Positions 35,267-45,461 of a stretch of 64,000 nt of DNA are shown in pieces. The position numbers were made by a program, and so were the translations under genes. Numbering within the stretch: position 1 is the stretch's first letter; every line of letters begins with the position of its first letter. The notes under the pieces are model-generated. The model had not been told where the DNA came from. It saw nothing but the letters and a program-made list of their open reading frames with translations, and did no database searches. The DNA is taken from positions 114,714 to 178,713 of the forward strand of contig NZ_SMMU01000006.1 of NCBI RefSeq assembly GCF_004339665.1. The letters run 5' to 3'. The stretch comes from Azotobacter chroococcum. Its GTDB lineage: Bacteria > Pseudomonadota > Gammaproteobacteria > Pseudomonadales > Pseudomonadaceae.

Positions 35267-37189
35267 ATGCCCATCATTACTCTTCCCGACGGCAGTCAGC
35301 GTACGTTCGATCATTCGGTGTCGGTCGCCGAGGTCGCCCAGTCCATCGGTGCCGGCCTGGCCAAGGCCACCGTGGCCGGCAAGGTCGACGGCAGGCTGGT
35401 CGATGCCTGCGACCTGATCGAGCGCGACGCGACCCTGCAGATCATCACGCCGAAAGACGAGGAGGGGGTCGAGATCATTCGCCACTCCTGTGCGCACCTG
35501 GTCGGCCATGCGGTCAAGCAACTGTATCCGACGGCGAAGATGGTGATCGGTCCGGTCATCGAGGAAGGCTTTTACTACGACATCGCCTATGAGCGCCCCT
35601 TCACGCCGGAGGACATGGCGGCCATCGAACAGCGCATGCGCGAGCTGATCGACAAGGACTACGACGTCGTCAAGAAGATGACCCCGCGCGAGCAGGTGAT
35701 CGAGGTGTTCAGGTCCCGGGGCGAGGACTACAAGCTGCGCCTGGTCGACGACATGCCCGACGAGCAGGCGATGGGCTTGTACTACCACGAGGAATATGTC
35801 GACATGTGCCGCGGTCCGCACGTGCCGAACACCCGCTTCCTCAAGGCCTTCAAGCTGACCAAGCTGTCCGGCGCCTACTGGCGCGGGGATGCCAGGAATG
35901 AGCAGCTGCAGCGCGTCTATGGCACCGCCTGGGCGGACAAGAAGCAGCTGGCCGCCTACATCCAGCGCATCGAGGAAGCGGAGAAGCGCGATCACCGCAA
36001 GCTCGGCAAGCGCCTCGACCTGTTCCACACCCAGGAAGAAGCGCCGGGCATGGTCTTCTGGCATCCCAATGGCTGGACCGTCTACCAGGTGCTCGAGCAG
36101 TACATGCGCGGCGTGCAGCGGGAGAACGGCTATCTGGAGATCAAGACGCCGCAGGTGGTCGATCGCGTGCTCTGGGAAAAGTCCGGGCACTGGGCGAACT
36201 ATGCCGAGAACATGTTCACCACCGAATCGGAAAGCCGCGACTACGCGATCAAGCCGATGAACTGCCCGTGCCATGTGCAGGTGTACAACCAGGGGCTGAA
36301 GAGCTACCGCGAGCTGCCGCTGCGTCTGGCCGAGTTCGGCGCCTGTCACCGCAATGAGCCGTCCGGCGCGCTGCATGGCATCATGCGCGTGCGCGGCTTC
36401 ACCCAGGACGATGCGCACATCTTCTGCACCGAAGAGCAGATGCAGGCCGAGTCCGCCGCCTTCATCAAGCTGACCCAGCAGGTCTATGCCGACTTTGGCT
36501 TCCAGGATATCCAGCTGAAGCTGTCCACTCGTCCGGAAAAGCGCGTCGGCTCCGACGATCTGTGGGATCGTGCCGAGGGCGCGCTGGCCGCGGCCCTGGA
36601 GACTGCCGGTCTGCCCTATGATCTGCAGCCGGGCGAAGGCGCCTTCTACGGGCCGAAGATCGAGTTTTCCCTGAAGGACTGCCTGGGGCGTGTCTGGCAG
36701 TGCGGCACCCTGCAGCTGGACTTCAACCTGCCGGTCCGTCTCGGCGCCGAGTACGTCAGCGAGAACAACGACCGTCAGCATCCGGTGATGCTGCACCGGG
36801 CGATCCTGGGTTCCTTCGAGCGTTTCATCGGCATCCTGATCGAGCACTACGAAGGCGCTTTCCCGGCCTGGCTGGCGCCGACCCAGGCGGTGATCATGAA
36901 TATCACCGACAAGCAGGGCGAGTTCGCGCTTGAAGTCGAGCGGATGCTCAATCAGAGCGGTTTCCGTGCCAAGTCCGACTTGAGAAACGAAAAAATCGGT
37001 TTTAAAATTCGCGAGCATACTTTGCTCAAGGTTCCCTATCTCTTGGTGATCGGAGATCGGGAGGTTGAGACGCGAGCCGTAGCTGTGCGCACCCGCGAAG
37101 GGGTCGATCTGGGCACGATGCCCGTCGAACAGTTCCGCGAGATGCTGGCGCAGGCGGTAGCCCGGCGTGGTCGCCAAGAATTGGAGTAA
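35267..37189 (+). CDS. thrS: Threonyl-tRNA synthetase
   Basis: 640 residues, the normal length. An N-terminal TGS domain (1-62, [17 protein letters not shown]) is followed by the editing domain with the His-x3-His type motif [10 protein letters not shown] (about 73-82). The class II catalytic core has MNCPCHV, with a zinc Cys, and RHEPSGA-like [11 protein letters not shown]. The C-terminal anticodon-binding domain ends with the usual basic tail. It charges tRNA-Thr and edits Ser-tRNA-Thr. The ATG at 35267 is preceded by AGGAGAGGAGG. It is the first gene of the translation operon. Confidence 0.98.
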   Translation: MPIITLPDGSQRTFDHSVSVAEVAQSIGAGLAKATVAGKVDGRLVDACDLIERDATLQIITPKDEEGVEIIRHSCAHLVGHAVKQLYPTAKMVIGPVIEEGFYYDIAYERPFTPEDMAAIEQRMRELIDKDYDVVKKMTPREQVIEVFRSRGEDYKLRLVDDMPDEQAMGLYYHEEYVDMCRGPHVPNTRFLKAFKLTKLSGAYWRGDARNEQLQRVYGTAWADKKQLAAYIQRIEEAEKRDHRKLGKRLDLFHTQEEAPGMVFWHPNGWTVYQVLEQYMRGVQRENGYLEIKTPQVVDRVLWEKSGHWANYAENMFTTESESRDYAIKPMNCPCHVQVYNQGLKSYRELPLRLAEFGACHRNEPSGALHGIMRVRGFTQDDAHIFCTEEQMQAESAAFIKLTQQVYADFGFQDIQLKLSTRPEKRVGSDDLWDRAEGALAAALETAGLPYDLQPGEGAFYGPKIEFSLKDCLGRVWQCGTLQLDFNLPVRLGAEYVSENNDRQHPVMLHRAILGSFERFIGILIEHYEGAFPAWLAPTQAVIMNITDKQGEFALEVERMLNQSGFRAKSDLRNEKIGFKIREHTLLKVPYLLVIGDREVETRAVAVRTREGVDLGTMPVEQFREMLAQAVARRGRQELE

Positions 37190-37191
37190 TC

Positions 37192-37740
37192 ATTATTAAG
37201 CGTGAAATGAGACAAGATAGAAAAGCTCAACCGAAAGCCCCGATCAACGAGAATATCTCGGCACGCGAGGTTCGGTTAATTGGAGTGGACGGCGAGCAGA
37301 TTGGCATCGTCTCGATTGATGAAGCGCTTCGCGTAGCGGAAGAGGCCAAGCTGGATCTGGTCGAGATTTCCGCTGACGCGGTACCGCCCGTGTGCCGGAT
37401 CATGGACTACGGCAAGCACCTGTTCGAGAAGAAGAAGCAGGTCGCGGCGGCGAAAAAGAACCAGAAGCAGGTCCAGATCAAGGAAATCAAGTTCCGACCA
37501 GGGACGGAAGAAGGGGATTACCAGGTAAAACTACGCAACCTGGTACGTTTCCTTAGCGAGGGGGACAAGGCCAAGGTATCCCTGCGATTCCGCGGCCGCG
37601 AGATGGCTCACCAGGAGCTGGGCATGGAGCTGTTGAAGCGGGTCGAAACCGACCTCGTCGAATATGGCGCCGTCGAACAGCATCCGAAGATGGAAGGACG
37701 CCAGCTGATCATGGTCATCGCCCCCAAAAAGAAAAAATAA
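37192..37740 (+). CDS. infC: Translation initiation factor IF-3
   Basis: 182 residues if started at the AUU at 37192. GGAG lies 5 bases upstream, and the encoded IKREMRQD start matches Pseudomonas IF-3. An AUU at 37195 is equally possible, and the first ATG is at 37207. An AUU start is the known basis of IF-3 autoregulation, because IF-3 rejects non-canonical starts. The N domain ([14 protein letters not shown]) and C domain ([31 protein letters not shown]) are both intact. It lies 2 bases after the thrS stop. Confidence 0.96.
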   Translation: MIKREMRQDRKAQPKAPINENISAREVRLIGVDGEQIGIVSIDEALRVAEEAKLDLVEISADAVPPVCRIMDYGKHLFEKKKQVAAAKKNQKQVQIKEIKFRPGTEEGDYQVKLRNLVRFLSEGDKAKVSLRFRGREMAHQELGMELLKRVETDLVEYGAVEQHPKMEGRQLIMVIAPKKKK

Positions 37741-37802
37741 CCCACCAGGGCACTGGCAGGCCTTGCGGTTATGCGTAATCACTCAATGCGGAGTATCCGA
37801 AC

Positions 37803-37997
37803 ATGCCAAAGATGAAAACCAAGAGCGGCGCCAAGAAGCGCTTCAAGCCGACTGCGAACGGCTTCAAGCACAAGCACGCTTTCAAGAGCCACATCCTGAC
37901 CAAGATGACGACCAAGCGTAAGCGTCAGCTGCGCGGCACCTCGCTGATGCATCCGTCCGACGTCGCTAAAGTCGAGCGCATGCTGCGCGTTCGTTAA
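37803..37997 (+). CDS. rpmI: Ribosomal protein bL35
   Basis: 64 residues, very basic, with [15 protein letters not shown] at the start and [17 protein letters not shown] in the middle, diagnostic of L35 of the 50S subunit. It lies between infC and rplT, as in all enterics and pseudomonads. The start has a GGAG site. Confidence 0.98.
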   Translation: MPKMKTKSGAKKRFKPTANGFKHKHAFKSHILTKMTTKRKRQLRGTSLMHPSDVAKVERMLRVR

Positions 37998-38028
37998 TCC
38001 CGGTCAAGATTCCAGAAGGTAACTATTC

Positions 38029-38385
38029 ATGGCTCGTGTTAAGCGTGGCGTCATCGCCCGTCGTCGTCACAAGAAAATCCTGAAACTCGCCAAGGGCTAC
38101 TACGGCGCACGCTCGCGCGTGTTCCGCGTCGCCAAGCAGGCGGTGATCAAGGCTGGCCAGTACGCCTACCGTGACCGCCGTCAGCGCAAGCGTCAGTTCC
38201 GCGCCCTGTGGATCGCTCGTATCAACGCCGGTGCCCGCCAGAACGGTCTGTCCTACAGCCGCCTGATCGCCGGCCTGAAGAAGGCAGCCATCGAGATCGA
38301 CCGCAAGGTTCTGTCCGATCTGGCAGTGAGCGAGAAAGCGGCGTTCGCCGCGATTGTCGAGAAGGCCAAAGCCGTTCTGGCTTGA
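38029..38385 (+). CDS. rplT: Ribosomal protein bL20
   Basis: 118 residues. The N-terminal basic extension [29 protein letters not shown] threads into 23S rRNA, and the C-terminal domain contains [19 protein letters not shown]. In related bacteria L20 represses rpmI-rplT translation. Spacing and order are canonical. Confidence 0.98.
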   Translation: MARVKRGVIARRRHKKILKLAKGYYGARSRVFRVAKQAVIKAGQYAYRDRRQRKRQFRALWIARINAGARQNGLSYSRLIAGLKKAAIEIDRKVLSDLAVSEKAAFAAIVEKAKAVLA

Positions 38386-38429
38386 TCCCCCCGACAATCA
38401 CCGGGTTCGCCCGGTGCCGAACGTCACCG

Positions 38430-38460
38430 ATAGGGGAAGAGCCCAGTGCTCTTCCCCTAT
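38430..38460 (+). terminator. Strong hairpin between rplT and pheS
   Basis: A perfect 13-bp stem (ATAGGGGAAGAGC / GCTCTTCCCCTAT) with a 5-base loop is followed by only a short T-run, TTTCG. It is likely a partial terminator or processing site that sets pheST expression below that of the ribosomal genes. No Phe-rich leader peptide was found. Confidence 0.65.
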
Positions 38461-38471
38461 TTCGTATCTGA

Positions 38472-39599
<1,128 letters not shown>

Positions 39600-39635
39600 G
39601 GCCGCAACCGTAACCGAATTCTTTGGGAGAACAGG

Positions 39636-42014
39636 ATGAAATTCAGCGAACAATGGCTGCGGGACTGGGTCAACCCGCAGGTGTCCCGCGACGAACTGGT
39701 GGCCCGCCTGTCCATGGCTGGTCTTGAGGTCGACAGCGTCACGCCGGTGGCCGGCGCTTTTTCCGGCGTAGTGGTGGGCGAGATCCTTGCCACCGAGCCG
39801 CACCCGGACGCCGACAAGCTGCGCGTCTGTCAGGTGAGCAACGGCAGCGAAACCTTCCAGGTGGTCTGTGGTGCGCCCAACGCCCGTCCGGGCATCAGGA
39901 TCCCCTTTGCCATGCTCGGTGCCGTGCTCGGTGACGACTTCAAGATCAAGAAGGCCAAGCTGCGTGGCGTGGAATCCTTCGGCATGCTCTGCTCGGCAGC
40001 CGAGCTCAAGGTCAGCGAGGAGAACGACGGCCTGCTGGAACTGCCGGCCGATGCTCCGGTGGGGCAGGACATTCGCACCTGTCTCAACCTGGACGATGCC
40101 AGCATCGAGGTGGACCTGACCCCCAACCGTGGCGATTGCCTGTCCCTGGCCGGCCTGGCCCGCGAGGTAGGCGCCCTCTACGGCGCTCCGGTCACTCGTC
40201 CGTTGATCGCCGGCGTGCCGCCGCTACATGACGAAGTGCGCCCGGTCGAGGTGCTGGCGCCCCAGGCCTGCCCGCGCTATCTCGGCCGCGTGGTGCGCAA
40301 CGTCGACCTGTCGCGGCCGACCCCGCAGTGGATGGTCGAACGCCTGCGCCGCTCCGATATCCGCGCCATCGACCCGGCGGTCGACGTCACCAACTACGTG
40401 ATGCTCGAACTGGGCCAGCCGATGCATGCCTTCGATCTCGCCGAGGTCCGTGGCGGCATCCGCGTGCGCATGGCCGAGGGGGGCGAGAAACTGGTCTTGC
40501 TCGACGGCCAGGAAGTCAGCCTGCGCGCCGATACCCTGGTGATCGCCGACCACGAGCGCGCCTTGGCCATCGCCGGCGTGATGGGCGGCGAACACAGCGG
40601 CGTTGCCGCTGGTACCCGCGATCTGTTCCTCGAAAGCGCCTTCTTCGACACCATTGCCATCGCTGGCAAGGCCCGTTCCTACGGTCTGCACACCGACGCC
40701 TCGCACCGCTTCGAACGTGGCGTCGACTGGCAGCTGGCCCGCGAAGCCATGGAGCGTGCCACCGCGCTGCTGCTGGAGGTCGTCGGCGGAGAGCCCGGTC
40801 CCATCGTCGAGGTAACCGATCCGGCGAGCCTGCCGCAGGTGGCACCGATCACCCTGCGCGCCGAGCGCATCGAGCAGATGCTCGGCCTGCGCATGGAGGC
40901 TGTTGAAGTCGAGCGCCTGCTGGTCGCGCTGGGGCTGACGGTCAGCTCGGCTGCGGCCGGCCAGTGGCAGGTCGAGGTGCCCAGCCATCGTTTCGATATC
41001 AGCCTCGAAGTGGATCTGATCGAGGAGCTCGGCCGCCTGCATGGCTACAACAACCTGCCGGTCCGCTATCCGCAGGCACGCCTGGCCCCGCAGGCGCGTG
41101 CCGAAGCTCGCGGCGAACTGCCGGTGCTGCGCCGTCTGCTGGTCGCGCGCGGTTACCAGGAGGCGATCACCTACAGCTTCATCGATCCCAAGCTGTTCGA
41201 GCTCTTCACTCCGGGCGTCGAGCCGCTGACCCTGGCCAATCCGATCTCCGCGGACATGGCTGCCATGCGGGCCTCGCTCTGGCCGGGACTGGCCAATGCG
41301 TTGCAGTACAACCTGAACCGCCAGCAGTCCCGTGTGCGCCTGTTCGAGAGCGGCCTGCGTTTCGTCGGTCAGCTGGACAACCTCAAGCAGGAGCCCGTGC
41401 TGGCTGGCGCCATCACCGGCAGCCGCCTGCCGGAGAGCTGGAGCCATGGCCGGGATGCGGTGGACTTCTACGACGCCAAGGCGGATGTGGAGGCTCTGCT
41501 TGCCGCCGCCGGCGCTGCCGACGAATACCGCTTCGTCAGTGGCGAGCATCCCGCGCTACATCCAGGGCAGACGGCACGGATCGAGCGCGAGGGGCGTCTG
41601 GTCGGCTTCCTGGGTGCCCTGCATCCCGAGCTGGGCAGGGCGCTAGGGCTGGATCAGCCGGTCTTCCTGTTCGAGCTGGTCCTGGCGGAAATCGCCGCCG
41701 GTCGTCTGCCGGCTTTCCGCGAGCTTTCGCGTTTCCCGGAGGTGCGCCGCGATCTGGCCCTGATCGTCGATCGTGAAACACCGGCCGCAGCGGTGCTGCA
41801 GAGCATTCGCGAGGCGGCGGGGGAATACCTGGCCGACCTTCGGCTGTTTGACGTCTATCAGGGTAAAGGCATTGATCCGCAACGAAAAAGCCTGGCCGTC
41901 GGCTTGACCTGGCAACATCCATCGCGCACTCTTAACGATGATGAGGTGAACAGTACAACCCAGAACATCCTCACCTCGCTGGAAGAAAGGTTCAACGCGA
42001 CGTTAAGGAAGTAG
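39636..42014 (+). CDS. pheT: Phenylalanyl-tRNA synthetase beta subunit
   Basis: 792 residues. The N-terminal tRNA-binding EMAP-like domain (about 40-150) is followed by B3/B4 editing domains (VDVTNYVMLELGQPMHAFD), a B5 domain, the catalytic-like core and a C-terminal anticodon-binding FDX-ACB domain (FPEVRRDLALIVD, TWQHPSRTLNDDEV). Length and layout are normal. It is followed after 3 bases by ihfA. Confidence 0.98.
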   Translation: MKFSEQWLRDWVNPQVSRDELVARLSMAGLEVDSVTPVAGAFSGVVVGEILATEPHPDADKLRVCQVSNGSETFQVVCGAPNARPGIRIPFAMLGAVLGDDFKIKKAKLRGVESFGMLCSAAELKVSEENDGLLELPADAPVGQDIRTCLNLDDASIEVDLTPNRGDCLSLAGLAREVGALYGAPVTRPLIAGVPPLHDEVRPVEVLAPQACPRYLGRVVRNVDLSRPTPQWMVERLRRSDIRAIDPAVDVTNYVMLELGQPMHAFDLAEVRGGIRVRMAEGGEKLVLLDGQEVSLRADTLVIADHERALAIAGVMGGEHSGVAAGTRDLFLESAFFDTIAIAGKARSYGLHTDASHRFERGVDWQLAREAMERATALLLEVVGGEPGPIVEVTDPASLPQVAPITLRAERIEQMLGLRMEAVEVERLLVALGLTVSSAAAGQWQVEVPSHRFDISLEVDLIEELGRLHGYNNLPVRYPQARLAPQARAEARGELPVLRRLLVARGYQEAITYSFIDPKLFELFTPGVEPLTLANPISADMAAMRASLWPGLANALQYNLNRQQSRVRLFESGLRFVGQLDNLKQEPVLAGAITGSRLPESWSHGRDAVDFYDAKADVEALLAAAGAADEYRFVSGEHPALHPGQTARIEREGRLVGFLGALHPELGRALGLDQPVFLFELVLAEIAAGRLPAFRELSRFPEVRRDLALIVDRETPAAAVLQSIREAAGEYLADLRLFDVYQGKGIDPQRKSLAVGLTWQHPSRTLNDDEVNSTTQNILTSLEERFNATLRK

Positions 42015-42017
42015 CGT

Positions 42018-42320
42018 ATGGGGGCTCTGACGAAAGCTGAGATGGCTGAACGTCTCTACGAGGAGCTTGGCCTGAATAAACGAGAAGCCAAGGAGTTGGT
42101 GGAGCTGTTCTTCGAGGAAATCCGTCAGGCACTGGAGCACAACGAGCAGGTCAAATTGTCCGGCTTTGGCAATTTCGATCTGCGCGACAAGCGCCAGCGG
42201 CCTGGCCGCAACCCCAAGACGGGGGAGGAAATCCCGATCACGGCACGGCGCGTTGTCACCTTTCGTCCAGGGCAGAAGCTGAAAGCCAGGGTTGAAGCCT
42301 ATGCTGGAACCAAGCCATAA
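42018..42320 (+). CDS. ihfA: Integration host factor alpha subunit
   Basis: 100 residues of the DNA-bending HU/IHF fold. The N terminus is [20 protein letters not shown] and the beta-arm tip contains [14 protein letters not shown] with the intercalating Pro. It acts as a heterodimer with IhfB in transcription, replication and site-specific recombination, including integrase and Cas1-Cas2 reactions, both of which are encoded in this window. It overlaps the next gene by 20 bases. Confidence 0.97.
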   Translation: MGALTKAEMAERLYEELGLNKREAKELVELFFEEIRQALEHNEQVKLSGFGNFDLRDKRQRPGRNPKTGEEIPITARRVVTFRPGQKLKARVEAYAGTKP

Positions 42321-42657
42321 CGACGAATTGCCTCCCATACCGGGGAAGCGTTACTTCACCATCGGCGAGGTCAGCGAGCTTTGTGCGGTCAAACCGCATG
42401 TATTGCGTTACTGGGAGCAGGAATTTCCCCAGATCAATCCGGTCAAGCGCCGGGGCAACCGGCGCTACTATCAGCGTCAGGATGTCCTGATGATCCGGCA
42501 TATCCGCGCCCTGCTGTACGAGCAGGGCTTCACCATCGGTGGGGCGCGCCTGCGCCTCTCCGGCGACGAAGCCAAGGAAGATACGACCCAATACCGGCAA
42601 TTGATCCGGCAGACGATCGCCGAGCTGGAAGACGTCCTTCAGGTTTTGCGCAAATAG
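42301..42657 (+). CDS. MerR-family transcriptional regulator
   Basis: 118 residues. The winged helix-turn-helix [26 protein letters not shown] (about 17-42) and wing [16 protein letters not shown] are followed by a short coiled coil without metal-binding Cys residues. It corresponds to the MerR-like gene that follows ihfA in pseudomonads (PA2737). Its effector and targets are unknown. An in-frame TTG 9 bases upstream is possible, but the ATG gives the family's [17 protein letters not shown] start. Confidence 0.92.
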   Translation: MLEPSHNDELPPIPGKRYFTIGEVSELCAVKPHVLRYWEQEFPQINPVKRRGNRRYYQRQDVLMIRHIRALLYEQGFTIGGARLRLSGDEAKEDTTQYRQLIRQTIAELEDVLQVLRK

Positions 42658-42676
42658 CCGAAGCCGCAAAAAAAAC

Positions 42677-42705
42677 TTCCACTTTTCAGAAGCTTAATAT
42701 ATAGT
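42677..42705 (+). promoter_or_regulatory. Candidate promoter of tRNA-Pro
   Basis: TTCCAC (42677-42682) and TATAGT (42700-42705) are separated by 17 bases, with the tRNA 32 bases further on. Confidence 0.5.
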
Positions 42706-42736
42706 TCGACCCGCTCCGGTAAGCCGGGGCAAGTAG

Positions 42737-42814
<78 letters not shown>

Positions 42815-42830
42815 ATAAATTCAATGACTT

Positions 42831-42862
42831 AGGCCGGTTGAGCAATCACCGGCCTTTGTTGT
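42831..42862 (+). terminator. Terminator after tRNA-Pro
   Basis: The stem AGGCCGGT / ACCGGCCT with a 9-base loop is followed by TTGTTGTTT, a good rho-independent terminator. Confidence 0.8.
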
Positions 42863-42880
42863 TTCTGGAATTTAGTGTTT

Positions 42881-42902
42881 TTGGTTGCCAATTGGTTGCC
42901 AA
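42881..42902 (+). repeat. Tandem TTGGTTGCCAA repeat beside the tRNA
   Basis: Two adjacent copies of the 11-mer TTGGTTGCCAA, each itself nearly palindromic, lie 66 bases beyond the tRNA. The sequence between tRNA and sigma gene (42863-43112) carries no gene. This pattern is compatible with integrase arm-type binding sites at an attachment region, which is inference. Confidence 0.5.
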
Positions 42903-43112
42903 TTGAGATTGGCTGGCGCACATGAGGGGAATAGGATTTATCTGTGGTGGTGAAGTGCTATTTAAGCCAGTGTGACGGCTGATAGCTAATCCGGATGAGT
43001 AGGGCGGCATATGGAGTTGACCGACAACATGAAAAGATTGCTTGGGGTAAATCTTGAAGGCAGCCTCCCCAGAGTCCATGGATGTGTGTCTCTCTGTCGG
43101 TAGCAATGGAGC

Positions 43113-45461
43113 ATGGGTAGTCCGGTGAACACCCTAAGCCCCTTGCTCCGTATGGCGACGATTGCCGGTGTCGAGATTGCGGTCAAGCACCATATCCGCC
43201 GAGGTGATGACCTTGACGCGAGAGACGGTAAGGGGGCAACCCCCCTGATGCTGGCGGCTGGACGAAAGAAGGTTGGCATCGTTCGGCTGCTCTTGGCTGC
43301 CGGGGCAAATCCGGCGCTACTCGACCCCGAAGGAAGGGCCGCCTTGGCCTATGCGGAGAAGGCTGGGTGTGATGGATGTGCGGCTCTGCTGCGTGAGGCC
43401 CTCACAGCATTGCGACCTGCTGCGGTAGAGGATGCGGTCGAGCAGCCACCTTCCGTGGAGACCACCTTCTTGCCGTCACTCGCGGAGTCTTTGGCAGAAG
43501 CCTCACCGGAGGCTTTTGCGGATATCTCGTTCGACAAGCGCGAGCCAGTGGTTGAGAAAATCGAGTCTGTCGAACAGTCGGTTGTCCCCACAGTTTACCC
43601 CGTACCAAGACCACAGGAGCCCGAGAGGGTTGAGGAGGCAGCGGTCGAGATTGCCGAGAGGCCTCCTCATGTTGCTGCTGGCACTCCGGCCAGGTTGAGC
43701 GAGTCCTTGAGTGTTCCCGATCTGGACGATGCAGACCTTGACGACCTCGATGACTGGGAGGCGGAGCCAGAGGTGGTTGCTCCGCGGGGTGACGACAGAG
43801 TTGTCGAAGAGGCCCGTGTTCTCCACGAGGCTATTGGGCGGCACCAGGCGATCGACGGCGACGAGGACTGGGACGACATAGATCTGTTCCTTCCCGACAG
43901 AGCCCTTCCGCTGATCCGTGACGACGGAGAGGCAGGAGGTGTTCGCGGATTGTTATTCCGGGCTCTGCGTGAGGGTTCGGTACCCGAGTCTGCTCTGATC
44001 GACGCTTGCCTGAAGACGGATGAGTCGCGCAATCAGGAGGCAGAGAGCCTGCTGACCTTCGTTATCGGTGATCTCGGAGCCGTTATCGATGGCGTGCCGG
44101 AGATTGACGAGCCGCCATTTCTTGGCGAGCCGACGGCCGAGGAGAATCTCGAAATCGCCGAGGCTTTCGAGTTCGCCGAGGATCTGGCCTCGGGGTGGAA
44201 CGACCCTCTGCGTATCTATCTCAACCTCAAGGAGTTTAGGGGGGATCTGCTTGAGGCCGAAGAGGAAATCGCCCTGAGCCGGGAGATGGAGGAGTGCGGT
44301 ACTGAAGCACTGGATGCTCTCTCACGTTGGCCGGAGGGTTTTGCAGCCGTTTTTGATGCTGCCGAGAGGATCGCCCGTGGAGAGGCTGATGTCGAGGCGT
44401 TCAGTTCTGGAGCCGAGCCTTCGGAAGAAAGCGAGGCCAGCTTATTGGATACCTCGCTCGACGAGGTAGACGAGGTAGAGCTAGACAGGGATGCGGCCGC
44501 CTTTGTATCGGCTATTTCCCATGCGAGATCGTTGGACAGAGATGATGTTGCACATATTCGAGCTGCTCTAGCCACCGCGGGACTTTCCCGAGGGTTCATG
44601 CTCGAGCTGGCGGCAAAGGCGGGTGATGATCCGGCTGGTATCCTGTTCGCTTCGGCTGTTCGCCGTCAGGCCGCCGCTCGAGAACGGATGATCTGTTCCA
44701 ACCTGCGCCTTGCCTATTCAGTGGCCAAGAAATACCAGTGGTCCACGGAGGCCCTGGATGATCTCGTGCAGGAGGCCAACATCGGATTGATGAAGGCCGT
44801 CGAGCGTTTCGACTGGCGCAGGGGGTTCCGCTTCTCCACCTACGCGATGTGGTGGATCCGCCAGCAAGTCGCGCGAGCAATCGCCGACAAGGCCAGAATG
44901 GTTCGGGTTCCCGTTCACATGTATGAAGCGGCCTCGAAAATCCGTCGCGAGCGCGAGGCATTCGAGGCCAGGGAAGGGCGTCCGGAGTCGAAGGATGAAA
45001 TCTCCCTTCGAACGGGGATTCCACTTGCCAAAGTCGGACACCTGCTGAGTACTCTCGAGGACATAGTATCTCTGGAAGAACCAGATCCCGAGGTAGGGCT
45101 CCCTCGGGGAGACCTCCTGATTGATGCCACATCGCCAGACCCGGCCGCCGTTATGGAGGCTGAATCCCTGCGGAGGACCCTGGCTGGGATGGTCGGCGAA
45201 CTCGACGAGCGCGCTGCCAAGGTCATATCCCTTCGCTTCGGACTGAGAGGGGAAGATGCAATGACCCTTGAGGAGGTTGGGCTTCGTTTCGATGTTACCC
45301 GTGAGCGGATTCGTCAGATCGAGTCGAAAGCCCTCGGCAAGCTCTCTCGCAGGATGATGGGGGATGTGGAGTCGTTTATGGATGGTGTATCTGCCCAGAA
45401 GACCATGGCCACATCATCGCCTGCACCGCAGGTTCTGCCAGCTGCTTCGCTGGAAAGATGA
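43113..45461 (+). CDS. Ankyrin-repeat sigma-70 family factor
   Basis: 782 residues. Residues 25-100 form about two ankyrin repeats (ATPLMLAAGRKKVGIVRLLLAAGAN). Residues 100-360 are an acidic linker without recognisable fold. A region-1.2-like segment lies at about 363-395. Region 2 (about 515-605) includes LDDLVQEANIGLMKAVERFD and FSTYAMWWIRQQVARAIAD. Region 3 follows, and region 4 (about 695-755) has the helix-turn-helix EEVGLRFDVTRERIRQIESKAL. It is thus a near-complete RpoD-type sigma factor, able in principle to bind RNA polymerase and direct transcription. The ATG is poorly placed against its GGAG (1 base), and a GTG at 43125 is an alternative. Its stop overlaps the ATPase start by 4 bases, so it is part of the defence operon and may switch it on, or sense phage interference through the ankyrin part. 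Confidence 0.85.
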   Translation: MGSPVNTLSPLLRMATIAGVEIAVKHHIRRGDDLDARDGKGATPLMLAAGRKKVGIVRLLLAAGANPALLDPEGRAALAYAEKAGCDGCAALLREALTALRPAAVEDAVEQPPSVETTFLPSLAESLAEASPEAFADISFDKREPVVEKIESVEQSVVPTVYPVPRPQEPERVEEAAVEIAERPPHVAAGTPARLSESLSVPDLDDADLDDLDDWEAEPEVVAPRGDDRVVEEARVLHEAIGRHQAIDGDEDWDDIDLFLPDRALPLIRDDGEAGGVRGLLFRALREGSVPESALIDACLKTDESRNQEAESLLTFVIGDLGAVIDGVPEIDEPPFLGEPTAEENLEIAEAFEFAEDLASGWNDPLRIYLNLKEFRGDLLEAEEEIALSREMEECGTEALDALSRWPEGFAAVFDAAERIARGEADVEAFSSGAEPSEESEASLLDTSLDEVDEVELDRDAAAFVSAISHARSLDRDDVAHIRAALATAGLSRGFMLELAAKAGDDPAGILFASAVRRQAAARERMICSNLRLAYSVAKKYQWSTEALDDLVQEANIGLMKAVERFDWRRGFRFSTYAMWWIRQQVARAIADKARMVRVPVHMYEAASKIRREREAFEAREGRPESKDEISLRTGIPLAKVGHLLSTLEDIVSLEEPDPEVGLPRGDLLIDATSPDPAAVMEAESLRRTLAGMVGELDERAAKVISLRFGLRGEDAMTLEEVGLRFDVTRERIRQIESKALGKLSRRMMGDVESFMDGVSAQKTMATSSPAPQVLPAASLER

